A stretch of DNA of 64,000 nucleotides, taken from the NCBI RefSeq assembly GCF_963662255.1, contig NC_085046.1:129749332-129813331 (forward strand), in the 5' to 3' direction. The notes under the pieces are model-generated. The model searched no databases, was not told the DNA's origin, and saw only the letters and a list, made by a program, of their open reading frames with translations. Positions 1 through 14,044 of this stretch are shown in pieces. This DNA comes from Cinclus cinclus. Lineage: Eukaryota; Chordata; Aves; Passeriformes; Cinclidae. Within the stretch, counting starts at the first letter, position 1; each line of letters begins with the position of its first letter. Position numbers and translations under genes: made by a program.

Positions 1-1346
1 TCTGCAGGGCAGCACGGGCTATTTGTTCTGAGTGCTGACTGGCAAGCATCAAATGCTCAAGCAAACAAGTTGTGAGTTTTAATACAGTCATATACTGTCC
101 GAAGTCAACCACTCTAGAAGGCTTTGGGCAGTGAGAGAAATAAAAAGAACATGTGGAGATGGGCCTGAAGACATTTTGTGTGCAGTTGGTGACAAATCAG
201 ATGTTGTTAGACTCACTTTAGACCTAGTATGTCTTTGCTGGCTTCTGGTCCTCTGCTCCAGGTCCCATGGAGATTATGCCATCATGAGACTAACAACTAC
301 CAGGAACGGAGGACAGCTGGGGTCAGGAGGCGGTGGCAAAAGGGAAAGGGATGCTTTTAAACCAAAGAACTAAAAATAGGAAATACAGAAGACTAGGAAG
401 TTACCACAGTTGGTAGAACAAAGAGGAGCAAGAGAATGAAAATCTGGCAAACTTCAGGTAAGAAATTGAGAGACAATTCTCTCCTCTTGAAATCATTTTG
501 AGCAGAAGCATATGATCCCCAAAGGCCAAGAAAAAACTTGATAGTTTGGGGACGTGCAAAGCTGGTCTAATAGATATTAAGTCCCAACTAATCTGGGGAC
601 AATTTTTTCCCAGGAACAAAAGGAATGATCCCCCACAGTCCCAGCTGGGCTGAGCTCTGCCTTAGTGCAGCTGACAACCAAGCCCTTAATATTGTTTCTC
701 TGGGTAAATGGATGACAGCCATGTATCATCCTTCCCTTGGTGACTCTTATTTCTGGCACCATTTGTTTCCATTTCATTTTAAGGTCAGTATGAATTGTCT
801 CAGGCAAAAATGACTTAATAATGAAATTAATAAAATAAAATAATGTTAAAGTAATACTATAAACTTATCTTTTGGCAATATGACATGTAAGGAAGGCTTT
901 AGATCAGATCATCCAACAATTACTTTTTATAAATATACCTAAGCCATTTCTCAGTGTAAACTTGCAGATTGCACAAGCACTCAACAGTCCCTTGTAGGCT
1001 GCAGATTCTTTCAAAAAACTTAGCAAGGTTTGCTGCATGAAACTCTCAGTTTAAAGACTACGAAATAACTGATTGCTTTAATATAATTTTCTACCAGAAT
1101 GTTCCATGGTACACTGTGCTCTGAGATAGCATCTGAAAGTGGTTGTATGGGAGAGGTGTAGGAGGATCAAGATTCATTGCTCTATGGCAACTGAAAATAC
1201 CAGGATTCCAAAGTCATAATCAAGACTATTCCCTGTGATAGGAAGTTCTGTTTGCTCTTTGAAACTGATAGCAATAGAAAAAAAAAGGTAGCTACCTATT
1301 GGAACGGGGAGGGCATTTCACACTCTAATCAGAGAAAGCAAATGCC
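1..1346. other. Intergenic, nothing recognised
   Basis: AT-rich non-coding sequence. The open frames here are short, lack codon character and overlap on both strands. No repeat family or RNA gene is recognised. Confidence 0.5.
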
Positions 1347-1504
1347 GGGAAGGGAAGGGAAGGGAAGGGAAGGGAAGGGAAGGGAAGGGAAGGGAAGGGA
1401 AGGGAAGGGAAGGGAAGGGAAGGGAAGGGAAGGGAAGGGAAGGGAAGGGAAGGGAAGGGAAGGGAAGGGAAGGGAAGGGAAGGGAAGGGAAGGGAAGGGA
1501 AGGG
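1347..1504 (+). repeat. Perfect (GGGAA)n / (AAGGG)n microsatellite, about 31 copies
   Basis: The pentamer GGGAA repeats without a visible interruption for 158 bp. The + strand is purely purine with regularly spaced GGG runs, so it can form G-quadruplex or triplex structures. The open frame through it (repeating REGKG) is a by-product of the repeat, not a gene. Confidence 0.98.
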
Positions 1505-4500
1505 CCCTAAAAAATTATTCTTTATGAGTACATGGTTTTCCTAGTTGAAGACATGAGAATCAGACCATAGGCCATGAAGTAACTGGCCCACAGCATCATA
1601 AGGAGGAAATGAAGGCAGAAGATGGGTAACACATCTCTTGAAGTAAAAGAGCATGGCAGCAGTTCAGTCAGGACTAAGAACTGGGCCTGGAAGACATTAA
1701 CAAATGGACACTGTAGGAAATTATTTTCCATAGTACTGCACATTAAACAGAATCTTATGTCTGTATTAAAATGTACAAAAAGGGCTGTCATTTTGCACAG
1801 ATGAGGAGCAAAGGCCAAGACAATCAGGTCTTTCATCTCAATAGTCACAGGCAGGAACAGAAGAGATCTAATAATCTACTAATGTCATGATACAAGTTTT
1901 TTCTTCCACAGAAGAGGATTGAGTACATTCTGACAACTAACTTCTATCCTTCTCATAATAAGCAGTGAAAGACTATTTTAACTAAGCCCAGTAAATCAAA
2001 GATGTGTGTATACAGAGTAAAATTGCTTCTTTCCTTTTTCACAGTTACAGAAAGACCATCTGATTCCAATGATAATCAGCCACTCCACATGATTCCCATT
2101 AGCTCTGTCCATGGAACACCTGAACAAAAGCCAAAGGAACTTGGACATGTTCCTCATTCTGCCTTTTCATTATTTTTTTCATCTAAACATCTGTTTTCCC
2201 ATGTTGACATATGAGCTCATAACTTGCAGAACAAAGACAACCCATGCCTTCATGCAGCAGCATGTTTATGTAGGTAGCACTGGGTTTTTCTGACAATTTC
2301 TCCATATCAATTCCACCTTTTAGTCTGTTGTCCAAATTCACTGCCACATTGCGAGGAATGACCGAGAATCACTGAATGCTTCTTTAGCAGGCAAAGCTTT
2401 TAAAAAAATAACCAGAAACTAAGGCATAATTTAATGAGGGATATTGGTTAAATATAGCTTTATAAGGAAAACATGATGGTGATTACTTCATGAATAGCAA
2501 TGCTATGACCACTATCACAGATCATGTCTATTTAGCTGCACAACACCATAGCATTTTCAAAACAAACGTAGTACTTGTGCCCTATTTTGAAACTTTTACA
2601 TTTTAGGGCCATGATCCTGTAAAAGTATTCACTTTTCACCGATCACAGGGATCTCTTGCAATACCCCATGCTAAGTATGTGTGTGTAACAGCTCAAAAGG
2701 ACCAGGGCCTCTTAAACACACTCTAACATTGGATCCTGTGGAATGTCTCACATATGGAAAACTGAAAAGTTTAAGTGCTTGCAGATCAAAAAAGTGAATT
2801 TAGGGAAAGAAAAAAAAAGGATGAAAGATAAAAAAGTTAGAGATTATGAAATAGAGTACAAAGTAGAGTTGCTTTGGACTGTAATGTGATTTGTGCTAGT
2901 CCTGTTGGTGTTGGCTTTTCTTTGTTTACAATATGAATGTTTTAAGCCCCCTACAGCAAACCTACAATCCAAAGTTAAAATAAAGTTAGATTCAATGTTA
3001 AGCATTTAAATATTTTAAATTTTTAACAGTTTACAGTGTTGAAGTTTTTCTTGCAATAATGTAGTTAATATTATTTTAAGTTTAGAGTTTACATAAAAAT
3101 GAATACCTTAATTTTTTTCTTCCATCCTTTTCAATTACATAAGCAGATGCTGGAGTATTGAGATCAAGAAAGTGGAAGGCAGAAAGGGAGAGCAAGATGA
3201 TAACACAGGAGTTGTAGTGGAAGAAGCTTGGTAACAAATGAGAGAATGAGTATTGCTAGGTTAAGGTTAGGACAGTGAGGCAGTAAGAGTTTGGATGTAC
3301 AGATTTGTAGCCATTAACAGAAGTACAGAAGTACAGGACACCAAATGCAGCTCTGTGTATTCCTTCAGTAATATAAAAGAGTGTCAAACACTCTGTCAAA
3401 TATGTCAGGAGGGTGGCACCTGGCTCCAAAGAGAGGAGACAGGCTGCTGTGGGCAGGCTGCTGTCAGAGACCATGGAAGGACACCAGCTCCAGCACTGGC
3501 TTCAGACAGCTGGGGCTTAACAAATGATGGCACAGAAAGTGGATTGAGTAGCAGCAAATGGGGTTTCAGCAGATTTGGGAGGCTTCTTGTGATTATTCAT
3601 TCAGAAATTATTTTCTCACCTCAGCTCATTTTAGGGAACCTGTATTTTCCATCAGGGATTTTTGGAGATGCCCATTTCCATAACGTTTACTGTTGGAAGG
3701 CCTAAAACTTAAACATAATTACTAGTATTTCTGCCAAAAAAGACAGTCATAATTTCAAGTATTAACTGCCATCGCCCCATCAGCTACAGCTACTCATATA
3801 TCTTTCCCACCCAGGAGGAGGGTTCAAATGCTCGTTTTAGCTGACTCTTGTCCCATGGCAAATACAGATATTAAGAACAAGGGATTCTGATATCATGTTT
3901 ACATACAGCAGATGCAAAGGAATGCAGTTTGTAACTTTTTTTGCCAAGCTTTGTTTCATCTGAGATAGTACACACTGAGAGGACGCATTCATGGTGTGCA
4001 GTTTTATGGGAAGGCAGGAGAGTTGGGATCCCTGTTTGCTGGACAGATGGACTCACCTGGAGGGCAACTGACCATGCTGCCACTTCTTCACTGATTCAGC
4101 ACATGTGGCCAGCTGATGTCAAACTGGGCAGGAAAAGCCTTCTCAAATACCTCATAAATACCTTGAGCTGTGTTTTTTATGCCTTCTCTTAGGACTGCAC
4201 CGACACTCTGCAATGCCATAAGAAACCAGGTTTGGGGAGCTAAAACAACACCAAGCTATTTGCATTCTTCTCTGCTGGTTTCTGATAAACTGGCTTCTGG
4301 TCCCATTCCCTCTGAGAGGGCAAGGGGTATCCCATTGCAGTGGTGCTGAGTCTCTGTCAGGTCACCAGGCTACACAGAAACCTCCAGCATGACTCACCAG
4401 GTGTAAATGTCTTGGGTCTAGACACTTAAAGTCTTGAGTCATGTATATATAGCTGTAGAAACCTATGAATCTGATTGTAGCAAGCCCTGCAGAAACATTG

Positions 4501-7500
4501 TTAAATGCTCCTCCTGCCCTAAGAGGTGTAAAACACAATCTGGTGAAAGACCAAATGGTAAGTCGGAGAGGAAAAACCTTAAATAATAGGAGCAAATAAT
4601 TATGTAATAATTATAAGCAGCTAAAGACTAAAAGATTCAAACAAGATTAAACATTAAGAAAAAACACTTTGTAAAAGTGTGGATAATTTTGGAAAGATTG
4701 CTTGGAGAAAATTAGTGCTTCATTCAGTTCCATGTTTCCACAGACTTGTATCATTCCCAGATGTTCCACAGGTTTCACATCTGACATCCTCCTCGAAAAA
4801 GAGTGTAAAAAAGAAGCATAGTTCCTTGCAAATAATTCAGAAAAGATAAAGGGTGCCCTTAATGGGCGCACAGCGAAAAGGCAGCCATAGCAGAGCAGAT
4901 AGCTGAAGGAAGAGTAGTGTTACAGGAAACTTAGCTATGAAATGCTTTCATAAAAAATGTACATGCAATGAAACTCAAGAAGTTTTACAAATCTGTTTTC
5001 ATGATCTCCATTCATATTTAGAGCTGATTTAAGCTTTTATTTTATTTTATTTATTATAGCAGGCGTAGTACAAATTCATTCTCATCGTTTGGTTCCAGCT
5101 GCTCAATTCTGATTTATAAAAAAGCCCCACCACAGACAATGAAAAGTATCCCTCTCTGTTCTTTAAATAGCCTTCTCTTCTGTGCACTCTGAGTGATGCA
5201 CAGTTATAGTCACAGCTCTATTAATTAAGAACATGCTGTTCTTAATGAAGTTACAGATAGATAAAGTTTTGAGGTACCTATCTCCCATGAGAGCTTCCAA
5301 TGAAAGGAAATGTGAGTGACTGATGATGTAAGTGCTTTGCAGCATGGCTGAGAAAATTGACCCTATGTCTTTGCACCCTCGAGTATTCTAACAAGAGTGG
5401 TGTCCTTCCTGCAAGCACTTGTCTGGTTTCAAAATGGATTATTCTTAATATGTGTTGAGTTGTGAGATGTTTCACAGCTATCCTTCTCTTCTCCTTTCTC
5501 TATCCTTCCTTGTTTCTGGGAAATAATGTACAACAAGTTCCAGCAATGTGGGGATATAGGAGCTTCATGCTTTTGAGATCTCATGCCTGAATAAATGGTC
5601 CAGGACATGATTAAGCCCTTAAATTAACTAATTTTCTATATCAGATAATAGAAACAACTTTATGTACAGTTATGTTGATTATAATCCCACAGTGAAACTG
5701 CCAGCAGCCCTAAATCACATTTAAACCACAATAGTTCCTCTTACTGTTATTTTCTTATACTTTCCTTCATGGTTTGCTCTGTATAGATGCTTAGATGTGA
5801 AATGATAAATGTGACAGATACACCAATATTTATATCACACAAGGTTTTATGTTTTGATTTAAGAAGAACGAAAAGCTACGCCTCATAAAGTCAAGATTCT
5901 CAGGAGAGGATTGTTGTTGCACTTGTTGCATAAAAACATTTATGTGTCAGCTTTGCAGCAGCCACAGCAATGAACAGGGCATGAGGAAAGATAAGCAGAA
6001 GTTTCTAGTCAATCAGCCTTTATCTTTTTTCTTTTTTTTGTCTTTCTCTTCTTCCAGATGCATGAAAGGGAGAGCACACAATGGTTAGCTCCTAACAAAC
6101 CAAAATAAAACCCGGACTAATCTCCTGATCTTTATCAGGACAATGACACAACAGCACAGTATGCTTAGAGGAATAAAGGATAATATTTTATAAATATATG
6201 TACATGCTCCTGGGACAACTATTTATGATCAAGAGATACTTGCTTCCTATATGTTGTAGAAATTTTATCATGCAAAACGTTATACTATGCAAGACCTTAA
6301 GTACATTTTCTGACACTTAGGTTCCCCATCTGACTGCACAGATAATTTAGTATTATTACATTCTGAATTCTAAATACTAAATACTAAATTCTTCTTATTC
6401 ATGTTTGAAGTCTAACAGTCCAATGTTACATACTGATGTAGGTGCTACTAAACACTTCATGTTGTATTTCACACTGGCATGAAAGCTTGACTTTTCAAAA
6501 AGTAATATATTTTCTCTTGGACATAGTTATCCCTGTTAGTTACAGAGCAGGAGGCTAGACTTGCTAGTGGTCACTTTCAATAACTGACCTTTGGCATACA
6601 CTTAATAGGAAATTCCCTTAATTCACAAACATATTCTGAAATTCTTACTCATATTGAACAGATTTCAGCATAAATAAGCGTCATGTCTTGTCACTCAAGC
6701 TTACACTAGATAACCAGTGGAGGAATGGTCTTACAATCTCTTTTTGATCCTTCTGATCTATGGAGTGTCTTCAAAATTACATGTGGGTAAAACTCCTATC
6801 AACATATTAATACCATCAGTAATAATAACATCAACAAAGCATAAGCTGTTATTATCTATTTTTTTGCCAAGAAACTTGTTCTCATAATAAAGAAATTTAA
6901 GACCTGTTTATTTTGAGGTATTCATGAAGCATTTACATTTATATTCACAGAACCATATCAAGCAACTGGGTAATATTTCACATTAAGAGTAAAGAGGATC
7001 CTTGTCCTAACAGAAGCTGATAATTATCTAAAAAGTGTTTCACAGAAGAAATTATAGAAACAGGAGAGGAAATTTTAAAATAAAATACTGTAAATACAGT
7101 AACCTAGCTAGGTAGGGGAAAAGAAGCCTAAATCCCAAGCAATAGATTAAAAGGGAAAAAAAAACAGGGGTTACAAAACTCAGTAGTTTCCTTTGCAGAA
7201 CATTTTTAAGATACTAAGGAAGAAGAGTTTTTATCTTCTCAGATGAACAGCTAATGAAAAAATGCTAGATGGTATAGCATCTCCTGTGTGGGAGTTTGAG
7301 AGCCTTGATTCAGAAAGTATCAAAGAAAAATAAGAATAGAAATCAAATTTCATGTAATTTATAAGATGGTCTTTTATACCACAGCTCAGATCCAGAAAAT
7401 AACTCAGGCTGTGACTTCTTGCAGTGATCAAGCTATTTCCTACTATTTCCTTTCTCCTGTCGTTTCCCAGCTGGACCATTTTTCTTAAACAGTAGACAAA

Positions 7501-8140
7501 TAATAACAAAATGGAGCACACTGTACTGAAATTAGAGCTCTCCGTAAGCTAGTCTATTTTATGATTCTTACACCACGAGGTGAATTTTCCTGTAACTTCT
7601 CTGGCTCTGTGAACTTATCTAAAGGATAGAGGGACCTTATGAGTACAGTAGGATGAATGGCAGTAAAAATAGAGCAGATGTCACGATTTACTGTAAAGCA
7701 TACCATGGTTTTAAATCTACTATAAATTGTCCAGACTTGTATGAGTTTCTCCTGTTACAAAATGGCCAAATTACTTCAAGACTCAAAGAAGAATTCTGAT
7801 TAATTCACTATATCAGTGGCTATTCATGTGTCAGTAAAAGGAAATATTAGTACTCAAACATCATAACATATGCTCAAATAAGAACAGTTTCTCCTATTTT
7901 TGAACAGATAGAACCCTAATCATTATTTCACTTAAATATTTATTTCTTTTTTTTTTCCTCCAAACAATACTCCATAATGAAAGAGAAGCATACACCAGGG
8001 ATTCTGTAGTAACTAAATGTGTAAAAAATACGACAAACTTCAATAATGCTACCTAGGATTTTTTGAAATGTGTCTTAGGAATCAGGTATTCAGGTTTTAG
8101 CTCCTGGTTTTCTTGATGTTCCAGGTCCCACAGCTGCAGT
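1505..8140. other. Intergenic, AT-rich, no gene seen
   Basis: About 6.6 kb of AT-rich sequence with only chance ORFs under 140 codons. Minor features are a TTTTA-type stretch at about 5036-5060 and a short TAAATAC-type repeat near 6370-6392. I see no CR1, LTR or RNA gene that I can support. Confidence 0.5.
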
Positions 8141-8225
8141 ACTGATCAGGGTGACAGGATTACATTGGATAAGCAATATCTGCCATCTGCTGGAAGGATA
8201 TTTTCTAGCACTGATCAGGCTGACA
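8141..8225. repeat. Direct repeat pair flanking a CTCF-like motif
   Basis: A 16-base word, ACTGATCAGG followed by one variable base and TGACA, occurs at 8141-8156 and 8210-8225 and differs at one position. Between them, TGCCATCTGCTGG at 8181-8193 fits the CTCF core consensus on the minus strand at every position I compared. Function is inferred only. Confidence 0.45.
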
Positions 8226-9194
8226 TTGTTTGGGTAAGTGGCCAAATACAGAGAAGTTGAATTAACAGCATTCTAGAAGTTGTTGAGAAATTGAAACTCA
8301 ATCTGCAGTATAATAAAGACTTTCACATGCTGTTTACTGGTGAAGAAATGAGTCACTGAAGAAAATATTTCCAGAGAAATCTAATGGAAAAGGATTAGAG
8401 ACTTCGTCAAAGTCCTAATCCACCTTCTTGGTATGGTATCCCACAGTGCTACCACTGCTACTGCAGAAAAAAAAAAAAAAGAAAATAAAAAAAAGAGGGG
8501 GGTAGTAAATCCCACTCAACCCTATTTTCTATTATAAGCATTTAAAAAATGCAGTTTTCCTCTATCCACTCATTATTTGCCAGAAACATAGAATACAGCA
8601 ATCATGCATATTTGAACAGAAAAGGGTCTCAGTATTCTTATTTTACACAAGAAGTAACTCATTTAAGTTAACCATGATGATGAAACGTTTTAGAAAGGGA
8701 ATCAAACCTAGTGTTCCTGTAATGGTATTACAAACTTAAATGGCTACTGTCACATATGTATGTATTGCATAAAGATAAACTTCCACATATATCTTTGGGA
8801 TTTTGACAAAACACTTTTGTCTGTGCTTTTTAATGCCCTTTAAAGTATTCCATTAGGCTTCAAATTGACATTTCTATGATGTGAATGAATGGAGAGAAAC
8901 GCTATAATTACCTGAGCTAACAGAAATTGCACACTGCCTTTGCTACTCTTTGGTAGCAGCAGTACACTACCTGGTTAATACATTAGTGTGCTGTAGTAGT
9001 ATTGTGTACATGTAGTACTATTATGACAATTATCCATCACTTCTGAACCCACTTCCCTCTTACCAGCAGCATATAATTTTGCCATACATGAATAGCTCAG
9101 TCTGGAATTTTCCATGCTGGGTGTTTGCCTCTGCACAATTTTGTAGAAAACTTCAGTCAAAAGATGTCAGCTGCTTCTGAAAACACAATTAAGG
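8226..9194. other. Intergenic, nothing recognised
   Basis: AT-rich non-coding sequence with a short A-tract at about 8466-8480. No gene or known repeat seen. Confidence 0.5.
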
Positions 9195-9257
9195 GAAAAA
9201 AAACAAAAAAAAACAAAAAAACCCCCACCAAAATAACAAACAAAACAAAACAAAAAA
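9195..9257 (+). repeat. A-rich low-complexity tract
   Basis: Runs of A broken by single C residues, then AAAAC-type repeats. This is simple low-complexity DNA that makes a spurious lysine/threonine-rich frame. Confidence 0.8.
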
Positions 9258-9691
9258 CCTCACATTATTTTAACCATGTTAAAATATTCTGGCAGCCTTC
9301 TCTTTTAATAGCTATAGTACATTCTTCCTTTGGTACAGGGACTTCCTGTTTGCAAGGTGGATGGCCTATTAATCAAAGGTAAACTTCTTGCTATCCTCAC
9401 AAAATTTTATCAAAGTGCATCCATGTTATTAACCTTGAAGCCTTTGCATAACATGTTTCCAGTAGAGACTGCACTACATCCTCCCACTCCAGCCTGGGGC
9501 TGCACACTACTTTCACAACCTTTCAGGCTCCACGCTGATATCATGGCTGGCTGATCTGGACTTGTGGTCTGAGACCAAGGATACACTTTCCACCGTCCCA
9601 ACCATGAGTCCTGCTGGTATGGGACAGAATAAAAGGGGAGCTGGCCAGGACAGAAATGCTATGGTAACTGTAGATGGAATGGTGCAGAGTG

Positions 9692-9722
9692 GTGTGTGGC
9701 GTGGCATGGCGTGGCGTGGCAT
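9692..9722 (+). repeat. Short GTGGC minisatellite-like repeat
   Basis: Five or six tandem variants of GTGGC with A or T insertions, within a G-rich stretch that extends to about 9745. Overlapping ORFs on both strands here are produced by the repeat. Confidence 0.65.
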
Positions 9723-9745
9723 CGTAGGGTGGAGTGGGGTGCAGA

Positions 9746-12700
9746 AGGTGCAGCATGAGAGGATAACTGGAATGGGTTGCCAAAGTGCTGAGAACAGTGG
9801 GATGGGAACAATCAAGAGAAAGGAAAAGGTTGGTGTGGTTACCTTAGCTCAAGGTGGGATTAAGATGAAGATTTAGTGGAGCATAAAGTGAACAGATTTG
9901 GCAGGAAGGATATGAAATGGAGATGGCTTTAATTAGTGATCAGATATGTTGGAAATAAGGGGAAATATCTAGGAAAAGACACCAGAACAAGTAGCCAAGA
10001 GCAGATGACAAATCTAAAGGAGAAGATTGGAAATCATTGTGAATGGGAAAGCTGAGGAAGGAAGACTAGATAGGGAAATAGGAGAGAAGAAAAAGTATGG
10101 GTAAGACAAGCATGAAAACATAAGGTGAGGAATGAAAGGGGGCCAGTCAAGGAGACAGGGTGGGAGCATTAGCTGGAGCAGAGATCAGTACTGTCTTGAG
10201 AAGTCTGTCAGACTCGGTATTCTCAGCCATCATTTATTTCAAAACTCCTTGGTCAATATGGGACATATGTCTCAGTGGACTTTCTAAGTCATGGACTGTA
10301 GCCTGGGTATCCTTCAAGGGATGTCATTACACATTATCCTTTGCTCCTGTTTCGTTCACTTATCTGCTCTGATGACACATTTACTACAAGTGTAGTGAAG
10401 GAAACTGATTCTTTGCTGGCCAAAATGTGCTTTTAACAGAGGTGAATGAAGAATTTAATTCAGTAAACTCACCACCTATCAAAGACTGTCTGTTTTTACT
10501 TTGGCTATATCCAGGCCTATCCAAAACCCTTAGGAAGGCTGTGCATGTGTGTGTATGCATGCATTTCTCTTAGGTTACCTTTCCATCACAGAGTGGGAGA
10601 GAGGTATGAAGGATGATACCATCTCAAACTGTTGTAGAGGTACTACCTTTATTCTTGCATGCTGTTTGTAAAATGAACCTCCAGTATTTTCATGTTTCTT
10701 GTGGTATGAAGAGAGCTGAAAAGTATAAACTCACGTTTGGAGAACCAGCACATTGAGAACCACAGGCTGGAGAGGACAAGATGTATGGGCAGAGCTGTGG
10801 GCAGCTGGCAGTGAGCACAGGCTGACTGGAAGTTCCTGTATTTCTTGCACTGGGTAATATGAAAATCCCACTCAGTCTCTGACCATACACTTACATTGTT
10901 GAGAAACGCAATCTCAAGAGTTCCCCCACCCAAGTTTACTCATAATTTTTTGAAGACCGCATTGGTCTCAGGGCCATTCTACTGATTAGAATAGTAATCA
11001 GTAATTATTACTTAGTAATTACATTAGTAATATTTTAATAATTAGTATTACATTAGTAATATTTTTTAATTATAATAACCATGGTTAGAATATCAGTTAT
11101 TTGGTGACTTCAGCAACAGAGATGACATTTTCTCATGCAACTGAGGAATGGGGAGAAAGTAATGCAGACACACTGCATTAATGCCCCTATCCACTGCAGA
11201 CTGTGATGAAAATGTGCATCTCCACAAGAGAAAAAGGAAAAATGCACTTGAGATTATGAGATTAAAGGAAACTTAGTCGTGTATAACATTATGGATGAGT
11301 GGATTTAGAATATACAGATGTCCATTGCTCCCTAAAAGGATGCATATAAAGTATCTAGTATCCTGTAAAAAGTATATTTTGCCAAAAATAAGTTCAAATA
11401 TTTAAAGTATTTCAAATACTTAAAATACTTGTATCTGGAGTATAATTTGTATATTTTTAAGAGAGCCTTACTACCACAACTGACCTTTAGTTCCTTTACA
11501 CTGGATTCAGAGCAAATATGAAAGAACAACCCATGTTATTCAGTGACAGACAAGGGAGTCTTTTAAACTATGTGGGTGATGTGTGTACTTAAAGGCCTCC
11601 ATTGCTCTCTCATGGCAAATGTTCCTGGGCGTCAAACCTGGTCAAAACCAGAGTTTTTTAAATCTCCTCTAAGTTCTAAGCTATTTCCCTTCTTCTTTCT
11701 CAGTCCACCCATGCCTGTTCCTCTCTTGGGTTCATGTGAGTGCAGAGTCCTGTGGTATTGCTGCCTAGTCCTCAGAAAAAGCTGTGCTGTGCAATAGCAG
11801 CTCTGTCTTATGTGCTGCAGCTAAATAGTGCCAGGAGGAACAAAACCAAAAAGAAAAATAATGACATCTTGAAAATATTCTTACTATTTTTTTTTTTTTT
11901 GTAGGATAAAAAATTATTTCAATCTCCCGGACTGGTGTCAGGAAAACAGAATACAAATCACACAAATACACTTCAAATGTGGGCTGATGTATATCTATTC
12001 CCCATGCACAAAATTTCTTCCCCCCACCTCCCCCCATCTCCTAGCTGGCACCACTGAGGCAGAGCTAAAAAAGAAACCTTTTTAGACTAATTTAGAACTT
12101 GCTGCTGCCTCTCTGTAGCCCAGTTTCTGGATGTTTGAACTTCAATTCACAGGCACATGCCAGTACAAAAACCCATATTGAGTTCAGTGGGATCGATAGT
12201 GACATTTTTCTTCTTGGTATGATTTCATAGTTTTGGCAAGTATTTATGCCTCTGTCTCCATTAAGAAGCATCTAAATTCCTTCACCTCTGGGTAGTTCAT
12301 CTTTGTTGTAAACTCCTCCCACTTTTTAAAATAAGGTCAAATTTTCAAAGCCACCAAAGTGCTCAAGTTAGGAAAAAGGCACAAAAGGGGTAAGGGCATG
12401 GCAAAAATATTTCTGGAAGAGGGCACCAAGTACCTGTGTAGAGAACAGACTGCATGTGCACAGGATTCAAGATTTCTGTATGTTGTGCCTAGGACCAAGG
12501 ATAACATGACCAAGGATTATATGCTCAATAAATATTCCTGAATCAAGTAGAGGCGATAGGAAATATCTACTAAGATTCCTCTTAAAGGAAGTATGGTTTC
12601 ATGGACAGAAACAATTTTTTTCTGTTTGTACACTACACATATTAATTTACATATGTATGTACACTATACATATAATATTGGGAATTACGCCCAATTCCCT

Positions 12701-14044
12701 TGGGTTTATCAAGGGAACTCAACAATACAAAAAATAAGCAGCTGAAGACCCTAAACGATCCAAAGTTCATTTAAGTAGTTAAATTGTAGCAACCTTCTCC
12801 TTCCTTTTTAAATCCTGCACTTGCAATGAATGTTCAGCAACACCTAATGTTCAAGATGTGCAAATCTAACATGAATTTTATCTAAAGACGAGCTGAATGG
12901 AAAAGACTACATTTTCAACACTGTCAAGATTGTTAGTCCTGAGTAAAAAGGTGAATGTGATCAGCACATTCCTTAGGAAACAAAAAGAAGTCTGAAGTTG
13001 TGCTATTATTTTTGGTGGCTTCTGACTGAGGCAATTAATGCAAGGAAGGCATAGTGAACTACTCCAGTCCAACGCTTGGTCTTTTTTCTCTGGATGCTGC
13101 TCACCTGATTTTTCTACTTGACTCCACAGTGCAAAGCTTTCTAGGTGACCCACATCATTCTTCAATGCTGGATAAAGCTGCTGACAGTCTTACAGCAGAC
13201 AAAATTAATTAAATGGATGCAAGTTTGGAAATCTTATTTTTAAAGCTTTGCTGCAGCATCTTAATAACCACATCCAGGGTTCCTAATCAGTTATTTCTTG
13301 CTAAAATGTCACTTAATTGATTAGGAATCCTGATAATAAAAGGAAATAAGCCATTTTGCATGTCATTATTACTCTTAATGCAGCTCTCACTTTTGCCTTA
13401 CACTCTAGTATATTGCTACCATGGCTGACAAAGTGTGCACAAGGGACCAGATCAAAGTTTTCTTTTTAGGTTATCCCAGACAATTTTCCAGCAGTGCAAG
13501 TCTCTGACTACTCTTCATTTTTCTGATTGGTCCTTCTGTAGTACCACAGCATCTTCTCCCCTCTCCTGATGATTAAACTACTCTAGTTCTCTAGTTCTTC
13601 ATAACACAGTTCCAAAAGCTGCATTTCTGCTGTAATTTCATTGAGGCTTGGATAGTTATCAGTCTAGACAGACAATTTAATCAGGATGGAAATGTGCCAA
13701 GTACTCCCTAGCAGCCAAGACTGATACAAGATCTCTGGAGAAGAGCCAAAAATGGAGCACACCGAGTCAATTTTTTTCTTTATTTCAAGATGTCATTTTT
13801 CTCTAAACCATATAGCAGATGGAGCCTCTTTCTTCCTTTTCTCAGCCAGCCTGATTCATTCAAGTGTTTGGGTTCTTACAACCATAACAAAAAGCAATTT
13901 TGCAGAGATGTCCCAAGGGATATAAAGGGCATGCCAGTGTACCTAATCCCGCCAATAAAAATGGAGATGATGCATCAAAAAAGGTATTTACCTGCCATGA
14001 ACACTTTGCACTTGTTCCATTAAGAGTGTAGAAATTTGACAGAA
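9746..14044. other. Intergenic, no gene seen
   Basis: AT-rich with a purine-rich part at about 9780-10160. A 19-base AT-rich word (ATTACATTAGTAATATTTT) recurs at 11018-11036 and 11047-11065, period 29. No supported exon, LTR or CR1 copy. Confidence 0.5.

Noticed and set aside
1252..1527. 91-codon frame with repeating REGKG
   Set aside because: It is generated entirely by the pentanucleotide repeat.
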